A stretch of 34,481 nt of DNA. Source: Hydrogenovibrio sp. GTDB taxonomy: Bacteria > Pseudomonadota > Gammaproteobacteria > Thiomicrospirales > Thiomicrospiraceae. Of this stretch, positions 1 through 7,851 are shown piece by piece. A model generated the notes under the pieces. It was given only the letters and a program-made list of their open reading frames with translations, was not told where the DNA came from and did no database searches. Where the stretch lies: NCBI GenBank assembly GCA_015484555.1, contig WFMZ01000063.1, positions 1 to 34,481 of the forward strand. Direction: 5' to 3'. The position numbers were made by a program, and so were the translations under genes. Within the stretch, counting starts at the first letter, position 1; each line of letters opens with the position of its first letter.

Positions 1-235
1 ATCCGCATGTGGGTCAACCGTTGTCACATCTGGAGCCGTTTCTTCACTAGCTTCATTCTCTACTACGACGTCTTGGATGGCTACACCATCCGTCTCAGTC
101 ATTTCAACTTGTGTTTCAGCTTGTTCTACTTCTGCTACGGGAACATCTGAACTTTCAATCTTCTTTTCTTCAGTCACTTTATATTCAACTTCTTTTGTTT
201 GAATAAAACGCAGGCTTTAAGCACTTCAATTCCAT
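1..235 (-). CDS. 5' end of an acidic protein gene, truncated by the window edge and apparently frameshifted
   Basis: An open minus-strand frame from about 219 to the left edge encodes a glutamate/valine-rich stretch (for example VTEEKKIESSDVPVAEVEQ), typical of a disordered acidic N-terminus. In that frame there is no ATG, only a GTG at 177 with a poor ribosome site. A very good Shine-Dalgarno (GGCGGTGA, 7 nt before ATG) sits at ATG 235, but that frame stops after 16 codons (TGA at 187-185). Removing one base, for instance in the TTTT run at 205-208, joins the two frames. I cannot tell whether this is a sequence error, a real mutation or a recoding site. Acidic N-termini of this kind occur in FtsY and RNase E among others, but too little is present to name it. 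Confidence 0.5.
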
Positions 236-326
236 ATGCTTTTCACCGCCCTTTTAATGTCCTAAGGCAGGTGATACCAGCTATTTTATATATTAAATAG
301 TAATAAACCCTTTTTCGGGCGGACGT

Positions 327-355
327 ATTATATACCAAATAGGCTTAAGTTTGAC
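327..355 (-). promoter_or_regulatory. putative promoter for the left-edge gene
   Basis: A perfect TATAAT box (minus strand, 332 to 327) lies about 95 bp before the ATG at 235. The matching -35 region (GTCAAA) is poor, so this rests mainly on the -10. The rest of 236-508 holds AT-rich sequence and no gene. On the plus strand, TTGACT at 351 with a weak TATTTA at 373 could serve mltF. Confidence 0.4.
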
Positions 356-508
356 TGTGTTTAAAGCCACTCTATTTATCTTTGGGTTTTTAGCTTAACC
401 TTTTAGTTAAAACTAAAGAAAAACAGCCTGAATTACTCTTTTTTAAGTATGATAAAGAATTTATACATTCAATAAAATAATACTCAAATTTAAAGGAAAG
501 GGGGTCAT

Positions 509-2017
509 ATTTTTTCTCATAAAAACCGAACACCTTTTCCTTTTTTATTAAAAGTACTTGCCCTTTTTTTACTGTTTATAGCAACACCTTTTAACCTGTC
601 TATGGCGGCACCCGAAGACCACCGCCCGAAAATATCCCTGCCCGATAGAATTCAACAGCCTTTCATGGGTGACCTAGATCAACTTAGAAAACGCCGTATT
701 ATTCGCGTACTAATTAGCCATACCAAAACAAACTTCTTTTTAACCTCTAAAGGATTTAGAGGCATTGAATATGACTTACTTAATGAGTATGAAAACTATT
801 TAAACCGAGGCCCACGCCGTCAACGCTATGAAACCCATCTTACCTTTATTCCGGTTCCGTTTAGTGAACTCTTACCCAAACTACGCCAAGGCTACGGCGA
901 CATTGCCGCATCTGGCATTACCATTACGCCTGAAAGGCTAAATTTAGTAGATTTCACCATACCTTATATCACCAATATTCAAGAAATTTTAGTGTCTAAC
1001 CTTAATGCTCCTAAAATTCATAAAATTGAAGATTTAGCGGGCAAACAAGTCGTCGTCGTGGCTAACAGCAGCTATGTTATTCATCTAGCAAAAGCTAACC
1101 AATATTTAGGGTTACTAGGGTTAAGCCCCATTGAAGTGATACAAGCAGACCCCTTACTAGAAGCTGAAGATTTACTAGAAATGGTGAATGCAAAGGTATT
1201 TGATTACACCGTAGTCGATAACCACATTGCCTTGATTTGGGCGAAAGAGCTTGATCAAATTATGGTACAAGAGGACTTTATTTTTTATCAAAATGCCAAC
1301 ATTGCTTGGGCTATCCAAAAAAACACACCCGAACTAAAGGCTTCTCTTGATCAGTTTATTAATAACTACGCAAAGCCTGGACGCTTACTTGGCAACTCGG
1401 TTTATAAAAAATATTTTGAAAACCCTTACTGGATTAAGCAACCCCTAACCCATGACCTACTAAAAAAACAACCTTGCTTACAATATTATTTAGAATATTA
1501 TGGCGATTTTTATGACTTTAAATGGCAACTACTTGCTGCACTGGCCTACCAAGAATCACGATTCAATCAAAACAAAAAAAGCCATGCCGGCGCCACAGGT
1601 ATCATGCAAATAAAGCCTTCAACCGCTAGAGATAAACACGTTAATATTAAGCATATCGATAAAATGAAAAATAATATTCATGCGGGCGTTCGCTACCTTG
1701 CTTTCTTGCGAGACCACTACTTTTCAAGCGAAAAATACACAGAAGAAGAAAGCATAAACTTTGCACTAGCTGCTTACAATGCTGGCCCCAGAAGAGTGCT
1801 ACAACTACAAGCCTATGCTGAAAAAAAGGGGTATGACCCTTATCGTTGGTTCTACAATGTAGAGATTATTGCCCGCCAAAAAATTGGGCATGAAACCGTG
1901 AACTACGTGACCAGTATCCAAAAAATGAAGTTGTTTTTAAAAGCCTCTCACTCTTTAGACCTCAATAGGCAAGAAGTGCTTCAGCAGAGCAACTTAGTTA
2001 TGGACGATAAACCTTAA
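509..2017 (+). CDS. mltF: Membrane-bound lytic murein transglycosylase F
   Basis: This periplasmic enzyme cleaves peptidoglycan glycan strands to 1,6-anhydromuramyl products. Counting from the first ATG (602), residues about 30-270 form a family-3 solute-binding-protein domain. The remainder is a soluble lytic transglycosylase domain with the catalytic Glu at residue 318 in YQESRFN, followed by GIMQI and AAYNAGP, the usual SLT motifs. The first ATG would leave the protein without an export signal. The same frame is open upstream to a stop at 491 and encodes a basic start plus a hydrophobic run (LLKVLALFLLFIATPF) ending in SMA-AP, a good signal peptide. The only initiator that includes it is ATT at 509, just after the purine-rich AAAGGAAAGGGGG. 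With that start the protein has 502 residues, near the roughly 518 of E. coli MltF. The 3' end overlaps convergent thiI by 20 bp. Confidence 0.85.
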   Translation: MFSHKNRTPFPFLLKVLALFLLFIATPFNLSMAAPEDHRPKISLPDRIQQPFMGDLDQLRKRRIIRVLISHTKTNFFLTSKGFRGIEYDLLNEYENYLNRGPRRQRYETHLTFIPVPFSELLPKLRQGYGDIAASGITITPERLNLVDFTIPYITNIQEILVSNLNAPKIHKIEDLAGKQVVVVANSSYVIHLAKANQYLGLLGLSPIEVIQADPLLEAEDLLEMVNAKVFDYTVVDNHIALIWAKELDQIMVQEDFIFYQNANIAWAIQKNTPELKASLDQFINNYAKPGRLLGNSVYKKYFENPYWIKQPLTHDLLKKQPCLQYYLEYYGDFYDFKWQLLAALAYQESRFNQNKKSHAGATGIMQIKPSTARDKHVNIKHIDKMKNNIHAGVRYLAFLRDHYFSSEKYTEEESINFALAAYNAGPRRVLQLQAYAEKKGYDPYRWFYNVEIIARQKIGHETVNYVTSIQKMKLFLKASHSLDLNRQEVLQQSNLVMDDKP

Positions 2018-3434
2018 CATTCTTAAAACCTTCATCTGCCAATAGCTGAGCATGCAACTGACTCATCACCCCTTTTTCGCAATACAGTAAAAAAGATTGA
2101 TCTTGGTTTAACCCTTTAAACTTCTGCTTTAAATTAAAGAAAGGGATTTGCAAACACCCCTCACCTAAATCCACTTTGCTACGCGCGACCTCTTCTGGCT
2201 GACGAATATCAATCACCACTTCATCCCCTAAAACAGAAACTACTTCCACCGCTGCCTTAGCGTTAACATCATTAATAATGGTATGAACAGGGATCGACAG
2301 GCTATCAGTTACCGCTTGGTCAAGCACCGCATAATCAAAACGGGCGGCTTCTTTTTCTACGCGCTTAAAAGAACCATTAATAACCGGATTTTTTGAAATA
2401 ACACCACAATATTCAGGCATACTTTCTGCATAATGACGCGTACCAATTTTATCGGCCATCGCCATAATATCAGGTTTATCCATCATCCCTAAAGGTCGAA
2501 GCACCAGCATATTAGACGCTTTATCTATAATCGCTAAGTTACGCAAAGTTTGACTAGAAACCTGTGCCACACTTTCACCCGTTACCAAGGCATCTATCCC
2601 CATTTCTTCAGCTATTTTTTCCGATGCTTGCAACATAAGGCGCTTTAACATGACGCCCATATAACTTTCATGACAAGAATTAAAAAGTTCTGCTACCACC
2701 GCTTCAAAAGGGACGGTAATAAACTGGACTCGGTGAGAAGAGGCATAGTTTCCCCATAAGTATAGGGCAACCTGCTTCACCCCTATCTCATGAGCATCGC
2801 CCCCTAGGTTAAAAAATATATAATGCGTTTTAATGCCGCGCTTAATCGTTAAATAACTGGCAATAGTAGAGTCAAACCCACCTGACATTAGGGAAAGTAG
2901 TTCGCCTTGTGAGCCAAGTGGAAAACCCCCTAAGCCTTTAAAGCGTTGCTGAATAACGTTCAGTTGATATTGATGATATTCTAGTTCAATTTTAACGTCG
3001 GGGTTGTGCAGATCAACGCCAGTAGGATCGCCTAAACCATAAATATGGGCACCCACAAAACGCTCTATTTCAAAAGAAGTAAAATCATGCGTACCAGTAC
3101 GTTTTGCACGCACAACAAAGGTTTTATCTTTTATTCTTGCCACTGCTGTTTCGGCAACTGTCGCCGCAATTTCTTCTAAGGTATGTGCTTCAGACTGAAT
3201 GGCTTGTAAAACCTGTTCCACTCCTGGCGTTTTTGTCAGTACATTTAAGACGGCATCAGATAAAGCATCATCACAAAAAACTTCAATTTTATCCCAATAG
3301 CGCTTGGTTTCAATCTGATCATTAATTCTTAACAGCTGTGTTCTCAGGTTATCATTTAACTGACTGACCATTTTTTTCTTAACGGCCGTGCCTTTAACCA
3401 TGATTTCAGGGAAAAGTTTAATAATGAATTTCAT
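1998..3434 (-). CDS. thiI: tRNA 4-thiouridine synthetase / thiamine thiazole sulfur carrier ThiI
   Basis: ThiI adenylates U8 of tRNA and replaces its oxygen with sulfur. The C-terminal rhodanese domain also supplies sulfur for the thiamine thiazole in enterobacteria. Visible order: ferredoxin-like and THUMP region (about 1-165), PP-loop SGGFDST near residue 185, the linker cysteine in MPEYCGVIS, and a rhodanese domain whose active-site Cys452 lies in YCEKGVMS. At 478 residues it has the full long form (E. coli 482), so both activities are plausible. The gene overlaps the end of mltF tail to tail, with no terminator hairpin between them. Confidence 0.95.
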   Translation of the reverse strand: MKFIIKLFPEIMVKGTAVKKKMVSQLNDNLRTQLLRINDQIETKRYWDKIEVFCDDALSDAVLNVLTKTPGVEQVLQAIQSEAHTLEEIAATVAETAVARIKDKTFVVRAKRTGTHDFTSFEIERFVGAHIYGLGDPTGVDLHNPDVKIELEYHQYQLNVIQQRFKGLGGFPLGSQGELLSLMSGGFDSTIASYLTIKRGIKTHYIFFNLGGDAHEIGVKQVALYLWGNYASSHRVQFITVPFEAVVAELFNSCHESYMGVMLKRLMLQASEKIAEEMGIDALVTGESVAQVSSQTLRNLAIIDKASNMLVLRPLGMMDKPDIMAMADKIGTRHYAESMPEYCGVISKNPVINGSFKRVEKEAARFDYAVLDQAVTDSLSIPVHTIINDVNAKAAVEVVSVLGDEVVIDIRQPEEVARSKVDLGEGCLQIPFFNLKQKFKGLNQDQSFLLYCEKGVMSQLHAQLLADEGFKNVKVYRP

Positions 3435-3487
3435 AACAATCTCTATGCTTTCTTGTAAAAAATGGTAACGATAAGGTTATATCAAGC

Positions 3488-4327
3488 TTAGTTCAAGCTA
3501 TTTGTCATTAATGACAGTCTAATTTCATCTATATCGGCAGAGTCAAGCATCAACTCAGCAATTGCATTTTCCTTCATCATCGCCACTTCTTCTCCTAAAT
3601 AACTGTTAAACAAAGCTTCGCTGACAATGGTCGTTGCTAACTGAACAACCGCGACTAAAGCGCGAATACGATCATCTTTAACGACCGATATATTTTTCTG
3701 ATGGTGCATTAACATGACCTGCGCATAACGAGACTGTAATTTCCATTCACGCGCTACCAACAAGCCAAACACTCCATGGTGGGTTTGATAGACCTTAATT
3801 TCTTTTGAAAGCCCTGAATAGCAATTGCTAATCGTGTTGTAAAAAATGGGTTCATAATCAGGAAACCTCATCGCCATGATAATGGCACCCGCATTGTGAA
3901 ATAACCCTGCCATGTAAGCATCTTCAGCATCTAAGTTTTCAACCGAAGCGCTCAATTCCACACAAATATTTGCTACTTCTACACTATGGTTAATCAATTC
4001 ATCAAACACATGCTCTGCCACTTGAGTTTTAAACCCGAGTCCAAATATCAATTTTTTAAGGCGGTGTAACCCTAAAGACTCAATGGCTTCTTTCACAGAA
4101 CAGACTTCTGCACTTTCTTCCATTTTAAAACCTATATTATTCGAGACTTTAATAAGCTCTCCCGATAAAACTGTGTTTCGTTCAATGATAGAAGCGACTT
4201 CTGTCAAATCAGGATAATCAGTACTTTCTAATAAAGTCTGTAACGCTATTAACTCTGCCGGTAGCGAGGGGATTTCAAACCCTTTCATCTGCTCATTAGC
4301 CACCCGCATTTGTTCTTTCAACCCCAT
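3488..4327 (-). CDS. HDOD-domain signalling protein
   Basis: HDOD proteins are HD-related domains that usually lack the full metal-binding set and act in signalling. The family signature is seen in IPSLPAELIALQTLL, then IIERNTVLSGELIKVSNN, and a degenerate HD region AGLFHNAGAIIMAMRFP. No second domain is present; the protein is one HDOD unit of 279 residues. I place the start at ATG 4327 because AAAGG lies 8 nt upstream. The longer frame would need GTG at 4363 with a poor site. It stands 53 bp before thiI on the same strand and may be cotranscribed with it. The function of this copy is unknown. Confidence 0.75.
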   Translation of the reverse strand: MGLKEQMRVANEQMKGFEIPSLPAELIALQTLLESTDYPDLTEVASIIERNTVLSGELIKVSNNIGFKMEESAEVCSVKEAIESLGLHRLKKLIFGLGFKTQVAEHVFDELINHSVEVANICVELSASVENLDAEDAYMAGLFHNAGAIIMAMRFPDYEPIFYNTISNCYSGLSKEIKVYQTHHGVFGLLVAREWKLQSRYAQVMLMHHQKNISVVKDDRIRALVAVVQLATTIVSEALFNSYLGEEVAMMKENAIAELMLDSADIDEIRLSLMTNSLN

Positions 4328-4473
4328 TTTATCTACCTTTAATTTGTCGATTACCTGAAACACCTATCAGCTCTAGATAAGTGTAAAATAAAAGCAGATC
4401 AATCACACGCTTAATTGCGTAAGACTGATAGCTTTTTAATTGACAAAAATAAATACCCTCTAACCCTTAGCAC

Positions 4474-4502
4474 TTGAATTTCACCTTGCTCATTGTTATA
4501 AT
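4474..4502 (+). promoter_or_regulatory. sigma-70-type promoter of fbp
   Basis: TTGAAT (4474-4479) and TATAAT (4497-4502) are separated by 17 bp, with TG one base before the -10 (extended -10). The start codon follows 38 bp after the -10. Confidence 0.75.
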
Positions 4503-4540
4503 TATGCGGATTTTTAAATTTCTAACTAAAGAGAATTTCA

Positions 4541-5512
4541 ATGAAAAGATTAGACCAAGTACTATCTGCAGAAGGCGTTAACGCTGAACTAGAACTCGTA
4601 ATCAAAGACATTATGGTTGCTTGTAAGGACATTGACTACAAGTTAGGTCAAGGTGACTTAGCGGGTATTTTAGGCGCTACTGAAGATGAAAACATTCAAG
4701 GCGAGACTCAGAAGCTTTTAGACGTTATCTCTAACGACCTACTAAAGGACACGCTTTGTGCTAACCCATTCGTTCGTGGCGTAGGTTCTGAAGAAGAAGA
4801 TTACACTATCGCTGCAAATGCTGGTGGTAAATACCTAGTCACTTTCGATCCTTTAGACGGTTCTTCTAACATTGATGTTAACCTTTCTGTTGGTACCATC
4901 TTCTCAATACTAGAAGCAAAAGATGATACAGCTGGTGACAACCAAGAAGTATTCCTTCAAAATGGTCGTAATCAAGTTGCTGCAGGTTATGTTCTTTACG
5001 GACCCTCTGCACTACTTGTGATGACAACAGGTAAAGGCGTTAACCTATTCACACTTGATAAGAACATCGGTGAATTCGTTCTAACCAAGGAAGCATTACA
5101 AATTCCTCATGACACTGCTGAGTTTGCTATCAACATGTCTAACCAACGTTTCTGGGAACCAGAAATGAAGCAGTACATTGATGACTGTTTACAAGGTGAA
5201 GAAGGTCCATTAGGCAAGCGTTACAACATGCGTTGGGTTGCCTCAATGGTTGCAGAAGTTCACCGTATCCTTATCCGTGGTGGTATCTTCATGTATCCTT
5301 ACGATAGCCGTGATCCGTCAAAAGCAGGTAAGCTTCGCCTAATGTACGAAGGAAACCCTATGTCTATGATCGTAGAACAAGCCGGTGGTGCTTCTTCAAC
5401 AGGTCGTATGGACATCATGGATGTTCAACCTAAAGGTATTCATGACCGTGTTCCAGTTGTTCTTGGTTCAAAAAATGAAGTTGCTAAAGTGGTTGCCTAC
5501 CACAAGAAGTAA
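4541..5512 (+). CDS. fbp: Class I fructose-1,6-bisphosphatase
   Basis: This cytoplasmic enzyme hydrolyses fructose-1,6-bisphosphate to fructose-6-phosphate in gluconeogenesis and, in autotrophs, in the Calvin cycle. The metal-binding signature DPLDGSSN is at residues 103-110, preceded by the acidic SEEE cluster at 83-86. The C-terminal KLRLMYEGNPMSMI is also typical of the class. At 323 residues it is of normal length. It has its own promoter and terminator and is followed by ppa, so it looks like a single-gene unit. An independent, apparently strong promoter would suit a high-flux role, but the Calvin-cycle assignment is inference. Confidence 0.95.
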   Translation: MKRLDQVLSAEGVNAELELVIKDIMVACKDIDYKLGQGDLAGILGATEDENIQGETQKLLDVISNDLLKDTLCANPFVRGVGSEEEDYTIAANAGGKYLVTFDPLDGSSNIDVNLSVGTIFSILEAKDDTAGDNQEVFLQNGRNQVAAGYVLYGPSALLVMTTGKGVNLFTLDKNIGEFVLTKEALQIPHDTAEFAINMSNQRFWEPEMKQYIDDCLQGEEGPLGKRYNMRWVASMVAEVHRILIRGGIFMYPYDSRDPSKAGKLRLMYEGNPMSMIVEQAGGASSTGRMDIMDVQPKGIHDRVPVVLGSKNEVAKVVAYHKK

Positions 5513-5551
5513 TTTAATACTGTCAGCTTAGTTTTTGATAAGCGGCTATGT

Positions 5552-5582
5552 AACCACCCGCAAATGCGGGTGGTTTAGTTTT
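5552..5582 (+). terminator. Rho-independent terminator after fbp
   Basis: A GC-rich inverted repeat (AACCACCCGC / GCGGGTGGTT) with a tiny AAAT loop is followed by a T-rich tail, 40 bp after the fbp stop. Confidence 0.85.
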
Positions 5583-5610
5583 AACAACACCAATTTAGAA
5601 GGAAGCCCAT

Positions 5611-6138
5611 ATGGGATATTCAGCAGTTTCAGCCGGACAAGATCTACCTAATGATATTAACGTCATTATCGAAATCGCCGCATTCGCAGCCCCTATTAAA
5701 TATGAAGTAGACAAAGATACGGACCTAGTTTGGGTTGATCGCTTACAAAGCGCAACCATGTCTTATCCTGCTAACTACGGTTACATTAACAATACACTAT
5801 CTGATGATGGTGACCCGGTTGATGTACTAGTGGTTACACCACACCCATTGCTAGTAGGTTCGGTTATTCGTTGTCGTCCAATCGGAATTTTTCACATGAC
5901 CGATGACGGTGGAGCAGATGCGAAAGTAATCGCTGTACCCGTTGATAAGCTAACCCCTATTTATTCGGATATTAAGAAAGTTGAAGATATCCCTATGTTA
6001 AAAGATCAAATTGAACACTTCTTCAGTTATTACAAAGATCTTGAGCAAGGAAAATGGGTAAAGGTAGATGGTTGGGGAGATGTTGAAGCAGCTCGTCAAG
6101 AAATTTTAAACGGCGTTAAGGCTTACGAAGCAAAGTAA
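5611..6138 (+). CDS. ppa: Inorganic pyrophosphatase (family I)
   Basis: Ppa hydrolyses pyrophosphate to two phosphates and so pulls biosynthetic reactions forward. The family I signature DGDPVD is at residues 66-71, with YPANYGYI upstream and [14 protein letters not shown] near the end. At 175 residues it is the usual bacterial hexameric size. AAGGAAG precedes the ATG. It lies between the fbp terminator and its own terminator, ahead of the tRNA gene. Confidence 0.95.
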   Translation: MGYSAVSAGQDLPNDINVIIEIAAFAAPIKYEVDKDTDLVWVDRLQSATMSYPANYGYINNTLSDDGDPVDVLVVTPHPLLVGSVIRCRPIGIFHMTDDGGADAKVIAVPVDKLTPIYSDIKKVEDIPMLKDQIEHFFSYYKDLEQGKWVKVDGWGDVEAARQEILNGVKAYEAK

Positions 6139-6150
6139 GTTAGCGGTTCC

Positions 6151-6180
6151 ACTAGGCTTTATTCTCAAAGCCTAGTTTTC
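6151..6180 (+). terminator. Rho-independent terminator after ppa
   Basis: Perfect 10-bp arms ACTAGGCTTT / AAAGCCTAGT enclose ATTCTC and are followed by TTTTC, 12 bp after the ppa stop. Confidence 0.8.
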
Positions 6181-6186
6181 AAATGT

Positions 6187-6261
6187 GTCTCCTTAGTTTA
6201 ATGGATAAAACTACCGCCTCCTAAGCGGTTGCTACAGGTTCGATTCCCGTAGGGGACACCA
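6187..6261 (+). tRNA. tRNA-Arg (anticodon CCT)
   Basis: A complete 75-nt cloverleaf is present. The acceptor arms GTCTCCT/AGGGGAC pair with one G-T, and the anticodon stem ACCGC/GCGGT carries the loop CTCCTAA, with anticodon CCT at 6220-6222. The T-arm has GGTTCGATTCC and CCA is encoded at the 3' end. It reads the rare AGG arginine codon. Accessory-looking genes follow directly, as is common for tRNA genes used as integration sites, but I see no repeated copy of the tRNA 3' end downstream. Confidence 0.95.
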
Positions 6262-6281
6262 TATTCTCCCTCCCAAAACCT

Positions 6282-6860
6282 TTGAAACAAGGAAACCTTA
6301 ATGCTAAGAATGTTAAAAATGTTAAAAAGTATATTTGGAAAAAAAAGCTTATTCAAGTCTTAAAAAGAATAGAACAACCAGACGATAATGATTATTTAAT
6401 TGAGGCACTAAAAATTTATCCCTTTATTAAGAAAGAGTCTTTTGACATCGTTTTACAACACCTACAAGGCAAAATCAACTTAGCAAAAACAGGAAAAAAA
6501 TTAACCGTTGCTGAAAAAAAATATTTTGGGATAAACCCAAGACTATCGGTTACAAATTCTTTAGTAAATGTCTTAACTGACCTAGGCTTAAAAGAAACAA
6601 AACCAAGAGAGGTATTGTCAAACATATTAAATATAGCTAGACGAAAACAGTATATAAAAAATTCGATAACACGCTTTATTGAAGCTGATATAAAGCAGTT
6701 CACACTATTATCCGTTGATGATGAAAGAGAATGTTCATGGTGTAAATTAAATGCCAATACTAAGATGTCTGTTACTATAGATATTAATAAGCTAATTAAA
6801 GAAAACTGTACCTGTAAAGAAGGTAGTCGTTTAGCTCTTCAAGCTGTGGTAAGATTCTAA
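6282..6860 (+). CDS. Hypothetical protein, possible frameshifted 5' end
   Basis: I do not recognise this family. The frame encodes 192 residues, lysine- and asparagine-rich. The C-terminus has clustered cysteines (ECSWC and, about 25 residues on, CTC) that could bind a metal. Composition is markedly more AT-rich than the housekeeping neighbours, suggesting acquisition. The frame has no early ATG and would start at TTG 6282. A better start, ATG 6301 with AAGGA 7 nt upstream, lies in another frame. It runs into an eight-A tract at 6339-6346, where a -1 slip (A AAA AAA G) would join it to this frame. Either recoding, a slip mutation or a base-call error could explain this. Confidence 0.5.
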   Translation: MKQGNLNAKNVKNVKKYIWKKKLIQVLKRIEQPDDNDYLIEALKIYPFIKKESFDIVLQHLQGKINLAKTGKKLTVAEKKYFGINPRLSVTNSLVNVLTDLGLKETKPREVLSNILNIARRKQYIKNSITRFIEADIKQFTLLSVDDERECSWCKLNANTKMSVTIDINKLIKENCTCKEGSRLALQAVVRF

Positions 6861-6935
6861 CTTAACCTCAACAAGGGTAATCCTTCACAAAAAGTATTAC
6901 CAGTTAATACCATTACTATTTTAAAGGTAAAATAA

Positions 6936-7535
6936 ATGGCTAAGTTGCTAAATTGTAGAACATGCAAGAAAGAAGTTGCAAGAGGGGCTAAAACTTGTCC
7001 ACATTGTGGAGAAAAAAACCCAACCAAAAAAAAGATTAGCTTAAAAGAATCACTTTTAATAATAAGTATTTTCATAGTTGTCGGAATGATATTGAGCCCA
7101 ACCGAGGAAGAGCGTGCCGCAAAAATAAAAGAAGATATTACTAAACTTGAAACCGAACTAAAAACAATACCAGCTAGTCAATACCAAAAAAATTACTTCT
7201 TATACTCTAAACTCGTTGATTTAGCCCCCAAAAATACAAAATATAAGAAAAAGCTTGCCTACTACAAAGTTAGATATGACTTACAAGAAAGTATCTCTTC
7301 AGCATGCATGATAGAGTCTAGGGCAAGAAATAAAGCAGCTTTAAATAACCCCCAAACGTATGACTCTATTACATTTATAGACCAATGGGATAAAAATATT
7401 TATTATTACCAAGAAGAGTTTTTAGGTAAGAATTCATTTGGTGTTGAATCAAAATTTATCTCAAAATTTAGGTGCAGCATAAATAAAAATAAAAGCATTA
7501 ATATAGACAGAATTTTTATCAGAGAATCTCTTTAA
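6936..7535 (+). CDS. Zinc-ribbon membrane-anchored protein of unknown function
   Basis: The N-terminus has a CxxC-x10-CxxC zinc ribbon (Cys7, 10, 21, 24, the last pair in CPHCG). A basic linker, one hydrophobic segment (about residues 38-55) and a charged, probably helical stretch (about 58-80) follow. The remaining 110 residues resemble nothing I know and contain two further cysteines. The layout suggests a cytoplasmic zinc ribbon with a membrane anchor and an extracytoplasmic domain. AAAGG lies 9 nt before the ATG. It is AT-rich like the gene before it, and both sit behind tRNA-Arg, so they may have arrived together. Confidence 0.65.
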   Translation: MAKLLNCRTCKKEVARGAKTCPHCGEKNPTKKKISLKESLLIISIFIVVGMILSPTEEERAAKIKEDITKLETELKTIPASQYQKNYFLYSKLVDLAPKNTKYKKKLAYYKVRYDLQESISSACMIESRARNKAALNNPQTYDSITFIDQWDKNIYYYQEEFLGKNSFGVESKFISKFRCSINKNKSINIDRIFIRESL

Positions 7536-7584
7536 TTTTATTAATATTTTTAAATTTAAGAAACGAATCAGCTATTTCTCTGAA

Positions 7585-7603
7585 ACCTTAAGCTAGCTAA
7601 GGT
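7585..7603. terminator. weak hairpin between convergent genes
   Basis: Arms ACCTTA and TAAGGT with a 7-nt spacer lie between the convergent zinc-ribbon gene and the small membrane-protein gene. There is no good T-run on either side, so terminator function is doubtful. Confidence 0.3.
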
Positions 7604-7626
7604 AACAACGGTTAATAGCGATAACT

Positions 7627-7851
7627 TTACAGTAAATCCAACAACCCAAATAGCGCGATTATCGGCTGTGTTAATACCAGTCTCCAACCATGGGTTAATA
7701 ACCGCTTAGCCCCATATCTTCGATAAAGCTGAAACACATAAAACTCTCTATCTAGTATGATTGAGACCAAAATATTAATTAAAAAAGCACCACCCCATAT
7801 CACTATAATGACAGTTAGCACCATGGAGCCTGCCCAGCTTAACCATTCCAT
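7627..7851 (-). CDS. Small membrane protein coupled to the ABC exporter
   Basis: This 74-residue protein has one clear hydrophobic segment (residues about 8-32) and a second near the C-terminus, with a basic stretch (YRRYGAKRLL) between them. I do not recognise the family. Its ATG overlaps the ABC exporter stop as TAATG, so translation is probably coupled and the two products may act together. It is the last gene of the long minus-strand block. Confidence 0.55.
   Translation of the reverse strand: MEWLSWAGSMVLTVIIVIWGGAFLINILVSIILDREFYVFQLYRRYGAKRLLTHGWRLVLTQPIIALFGLLDLL

Noticed and set aside
602-604. First ATG as the mltF start
   Set aside because: It removes the encoded signal peptide from a periplasmic enzyme and has no ribosome site (preceding bases AACCTGTCT).
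4440-4468. TTGACA as the fbp -35
   Set aside because: At the right spacing there is only ACCCTT, not a -10. The TTGAAT/TATAAT pair just downstream is much better.
6262-7626. Attachment-site duplication of the tRNA-Arg 3' end
   Set aside because: I looked for a second copy of the T-arm/acceptor sequence downstream and found none; no integrase gene is present.
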